Of a stretch of DNA of 64,000 nucleotides, positions 62,068-64,000 are shown piece by piece. The stretch's first letter is position 1; every line of letters starts with the position of its first letter. The notes beneath the pieces were generated by a model that searched no databases, was not told the DNA's origin, and was given only the letters and a program-made list of their open reading frames with translations. This stretch comes from Bacteroidaceae bacterium (GTDB taxonomy: Bacteria; Bacteroidota; Bacteroidia; Bacteroidales; Bacteroidaceae). The position numbers and the translations under genes are program-made. The stretch lies in NCBI GenBank assembly GCA_024401225.1, contig JAKSLM010000003.1:1-64000 (forward strand). Direction: 5' to 3'.

Positions 62068-62127
62068 AAATCATAAATCATAAACCATAAACCATAAATC
62101 ACAAATCACGAAATCACAAATCACGAA
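62068..62127. repeat. Short AAATCATAAAC-type tandem run
   Basis: Irregular 7-8 base repeats (ATCATAA, ACCATAA, then AAATCACGAAATCACA) fill the gap between the thioesterase and the AsmA/TamB-like gene. Low-complexity sequence; function unknown. Confidence 0.6.
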
Positions 62128-62136
62128 ATTTTTCCC

Positions 62137-64000
62137 GTGAAGAAACTTGGCAAACATACAATCGCAGGATGGACATGGCGCATTCTCTTAGGAATGTGTC
62201 TCACCCCCGTCGTACTGTTTGCCATCTGTGCCCTGCTGCTCTGCATCCCTGCCGTACAGAAATGGGCAGTCGATTCCGCAGCCGACTACCTGTCGGAAGA
62301 GATGGGCATGAAGGTCACCGTGGGCAGCGTACGCCTCAAGACTCCAATAAGCATCAGCCTTGGCGACGTGCTTGCCATGTCCGACACCATTCCATCCGAC
62401 ACCATTCTCCACACAGACCAGCTTGAAGTCGTAGCCAAGGTACGTCCTCTACTCGACGGACAGCTCGAAGCCGACTGCTTCCGACTCACCGGCATCACCC
62501 TCAACACCATGGACCTCATCGATGCCATCAGCATCAAGGGAAAAGCAGGAGAACTCTATCTGGATTCGCACCACACGGACCTCAAGGCCGAGATTGCCAA
62601 CATCACCAACCTCAGTCTCTCGGATGCGCATCTGCTCCTCACCGTGCCCGACAGCGTGCCTGAGGACACCACTCCAAAGACTCCCGTAGCATGGCAAGTC
62701 AAGCTGCACGATGTCAAGCTGCACAATGTAGCCATCGACGTAAGCGTCCACCCTACCATCGACTCCATATTCGTATCAACGCATTTTGGCGAAGCATCCC
62801 TTGCCGGAACCCTGGATCTGAAGGACGAGATCTACAGCTTCAGCGGCATCAAGGCCAACAGTTCACGCCTTGCATACAACGACATGATCGGCCTCAGCGG
62901 CATGTCGCTTAGCCTCGACTCGTTCGAATACAAAGGCGCCACGGGCAATATGTTTGTAAGCATCGACAGCCTGTCAGGACAGGAGAAAAGCGGATTCAAC
63001 GTACGCAACGTTCGTGCCAAGGTGCTGATGGATTCGACAAGCATCACCATTCCTCAGGGCTATCTGCTTACCGACGATTCACAGGCAACGCTTGCCTACC
63101 GCATGGATCTCACAGCATTTGACGAGACGAACCCTGGCACCATGTCACTCAACATGCAGTCACAGCTCGGCAAGTCGGACATTCTCAACGCTGTCAGCCT
63201 ATACGACAAGCAGTTGGCAAAGACGGTCAACGCTTACCTCTCGGCCAAGCCAGCCATCATCAACGCCTCAGTCGAGGGCAACATGCAGGACCTCCGCATC
63301 CCCGACTTCTTTGCCAGCATCGACGGCCTTGGTACCGCAAAGGGTAGCATGAGCATGAAGGGCGACCTGATAGCCTGCGACATCGATGCCAAGACCAACG
63401 GAGGACACGCAGCCGACATTCCTTTGCCAGTATGCACAGCAAGTGTAAAGGGTACGTACGACATGAAGTCGGAGAAGTACAACGCCCACGTTCTGGCCGA
63501 CATCGACCGCTACATGTACGACAAGTTCAACCTATCGAACACCAACCTCGACGTACGCCTCCTTAACTATAATATCGATGGCAGCTGCATCATTGACAAT
63601 CCGCAGATGTCGGTTGCAGTCGACCTCGATGCTACACACAAGGACGGATGGCTATCAGGAGTGATGGACCTCGACATGGCTCATGCCGACATCCTTTCCA
63701 TGGGACTGACCGAGGACACCCTGCTCATCTCCACAGGCGGCAATATGGCATTCGAGACCAACCTCAACAACCTGTTCTCCATCAATGGTCATGTGAACGA
63801 GACTTCCTTGTTTCTCAGCAACGACACCATCCACACGGATCAGTTCGACATCGAAGCCAACACCACGCTCACATCCACTTATGCCGACATAGAGACAGGC
63901 GATCTCCACTTCAGCCTCAACATGCCAAGCAACCTCTTCAAAGCATCCGATAAGCTGGCAAAACTGACAAGCGAAGCCACGAAGCAGATTAAGAACCGCA
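62137..64000 (+). CDS. AsmA/TamB-like translocation and assembly protein (partial, N-terminal)
   Basis: An open frame starting with GTG at 62137 runs off the right edge after 621 codons. The start has a membrane anchor (residues 13-34, WRILLGMCLTPVVLFAICALLLC), then repeated beta-strand units such as VTVGSVRLKTPISISLGDVL and LEADCFRLTGITLN that fit a long beta-taco fold of AsmA/TamB proteins. These move phospholipids or help insert outer-membrane proteins. GTG is used as start because no in-frame ATG lies between it and the upstream stop. The C-terminal DUF490-like domain, if present, is outside the window. Confidence 0.8.
   Translation, partial: MKKLGKHTIAGWTWRILLGMCLTPVVLFAICALLLCIPAVQKWAVDSAADYLSEEMGMKVTVGSVRLKTPISISLGDVLAMSDTIPSDTILHTDQLEVVAKVRPLLDGQLEADCFRLTGITLNTMDLIDAISIKGKAGELYLDSHHTDLKAEIANITNLSLSDAHLLLTVPDSVPEDTTPKTPVAWQVKLHDVKLHNVAIDVSVHPTIDSIFVSTHFGEASLAGTLDLKDEIYSFSGIKANSSRLAYNDMIGLSGMSLSLDSFEYKGATGNMFVSIDSLSGQEKSGFNVRNVRAKVLMDSTSITIPQGYLLTDDSQATLAYRMDLTAFDETNPGTMSLNMQSQLGKSDILNAVSLYDKQLAKTVNAYLSAKPAIINASVEGNMQDLRIPDFFASIDGLGTAKGSMSMKGDLIACDIDAKTNGGHAADIPLPVCTASVKGTYDMKSEKYNAHVLADIDRYMYDKFNLSNTNLDVRLLNYNIDGSCIIDNPQMSVAVDLDATHKDGWLSGVMDLDMAHADILSMGLTEDTLLISTGGNMAFETNLNNLFSINGHVNETSLFLSNDTIHTDQFDIEANTTLTSTYADIETGDLHFSLNMPSNLFKASDKLAKLTSEATKQIKNR

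Overview
The window looks like a chromosomal segment of a Bacteroidales bacterium, most probably Prevotella or a close relative. Promoters fit the Bacteroidetes pattern (TTG or TTTG, 19-20 bases, TAnnTTTG) and almost no gene has a Shine-Dalgarno sequence. Gene content fits an anaerobic plant-polysaccharide degrader: a GH5 cellulase with a Prevotella-type C-terminal tail, a GH74 xyloglucanase, rubrerythrin, FatA-type thioesterase and an OPT transporter.

Layout. 0-3 kb: tail of an unknown gene, a secreted GH5 glucanase and a small conserved protein. 3.4-7.7 kb: leftward leu operon (leuA-leuC-leuD) behind a leucine-rich leader peptide and an attenuator, with GC-rich palindromic repeats at most gene borders and one inside leuC. 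7.8-17.8 kb: ordinary genes (HD-domain nuclease, WYL regulator, M13 peptidase, porin, ABC-F protein, DUF1460 amidase, tRNA-Leu, NUDIX). 17.9-26.8 kb: an AT-rich leftward seven-gene restriction-modification operon of LlaJI type (two cytosine-5 methyltransferases, a McrB-like AAA+ protein and a LlaJI-type nuclease), extended by an HNH nuclease, a DGQHR protein and an XRE regulator. 27-29.7 kb: a 474-bp repeat present in almost three copies, interrupted by a dinD cassette. 29.8-34 kb: GH74 enzyme and a DUF1846 protein. 34-41.6 kb: rubrerythrin, tRNA-fMet, RlpA, a folE-queE-queD operon behind a compact preQ1-I-like riboswitch, a second ABC-F protein, GNAT and SAM methyltransferase.

42-46.8 kb: a five-gene operon joining a circularly permuted ATP-grasp protein, an alpha-E protein, a transglutaminase and two AstE/aspartoacylase-like proteins, the second of which has lost its catalytic motifs. 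46.9-47.6 kb: two promoter-terminator units without an open reading frame. 47.6-59.1 kb: OPT transporter, malate dehydrogenase, Xaa-Pro aminopeptidase, two adjacent membrane histidine kinases without a response regulator, a DUF6055-like metalloprotein, a gamma-carbonic anhydrase-like protein and a LOG-family protein. 59.1-61.1 kb: another gene-free promoter-terminator unit, a 22-bp tandem array, and an IS4-family element with a 9-bp target duplication that landed inside a long palindrome. The window ends in a thioesterase and the start of an AsmA/TamB-like protein.

The strongest candidates for new biology are the ATP-grasp operon with its active/inactive hydrolase pair, the LlaJI-type operon with built-in HNH and DGQHR genes, the leu attenuator, and the gene-free transcription units. 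All function calls come from reading motifs; no database search was run.
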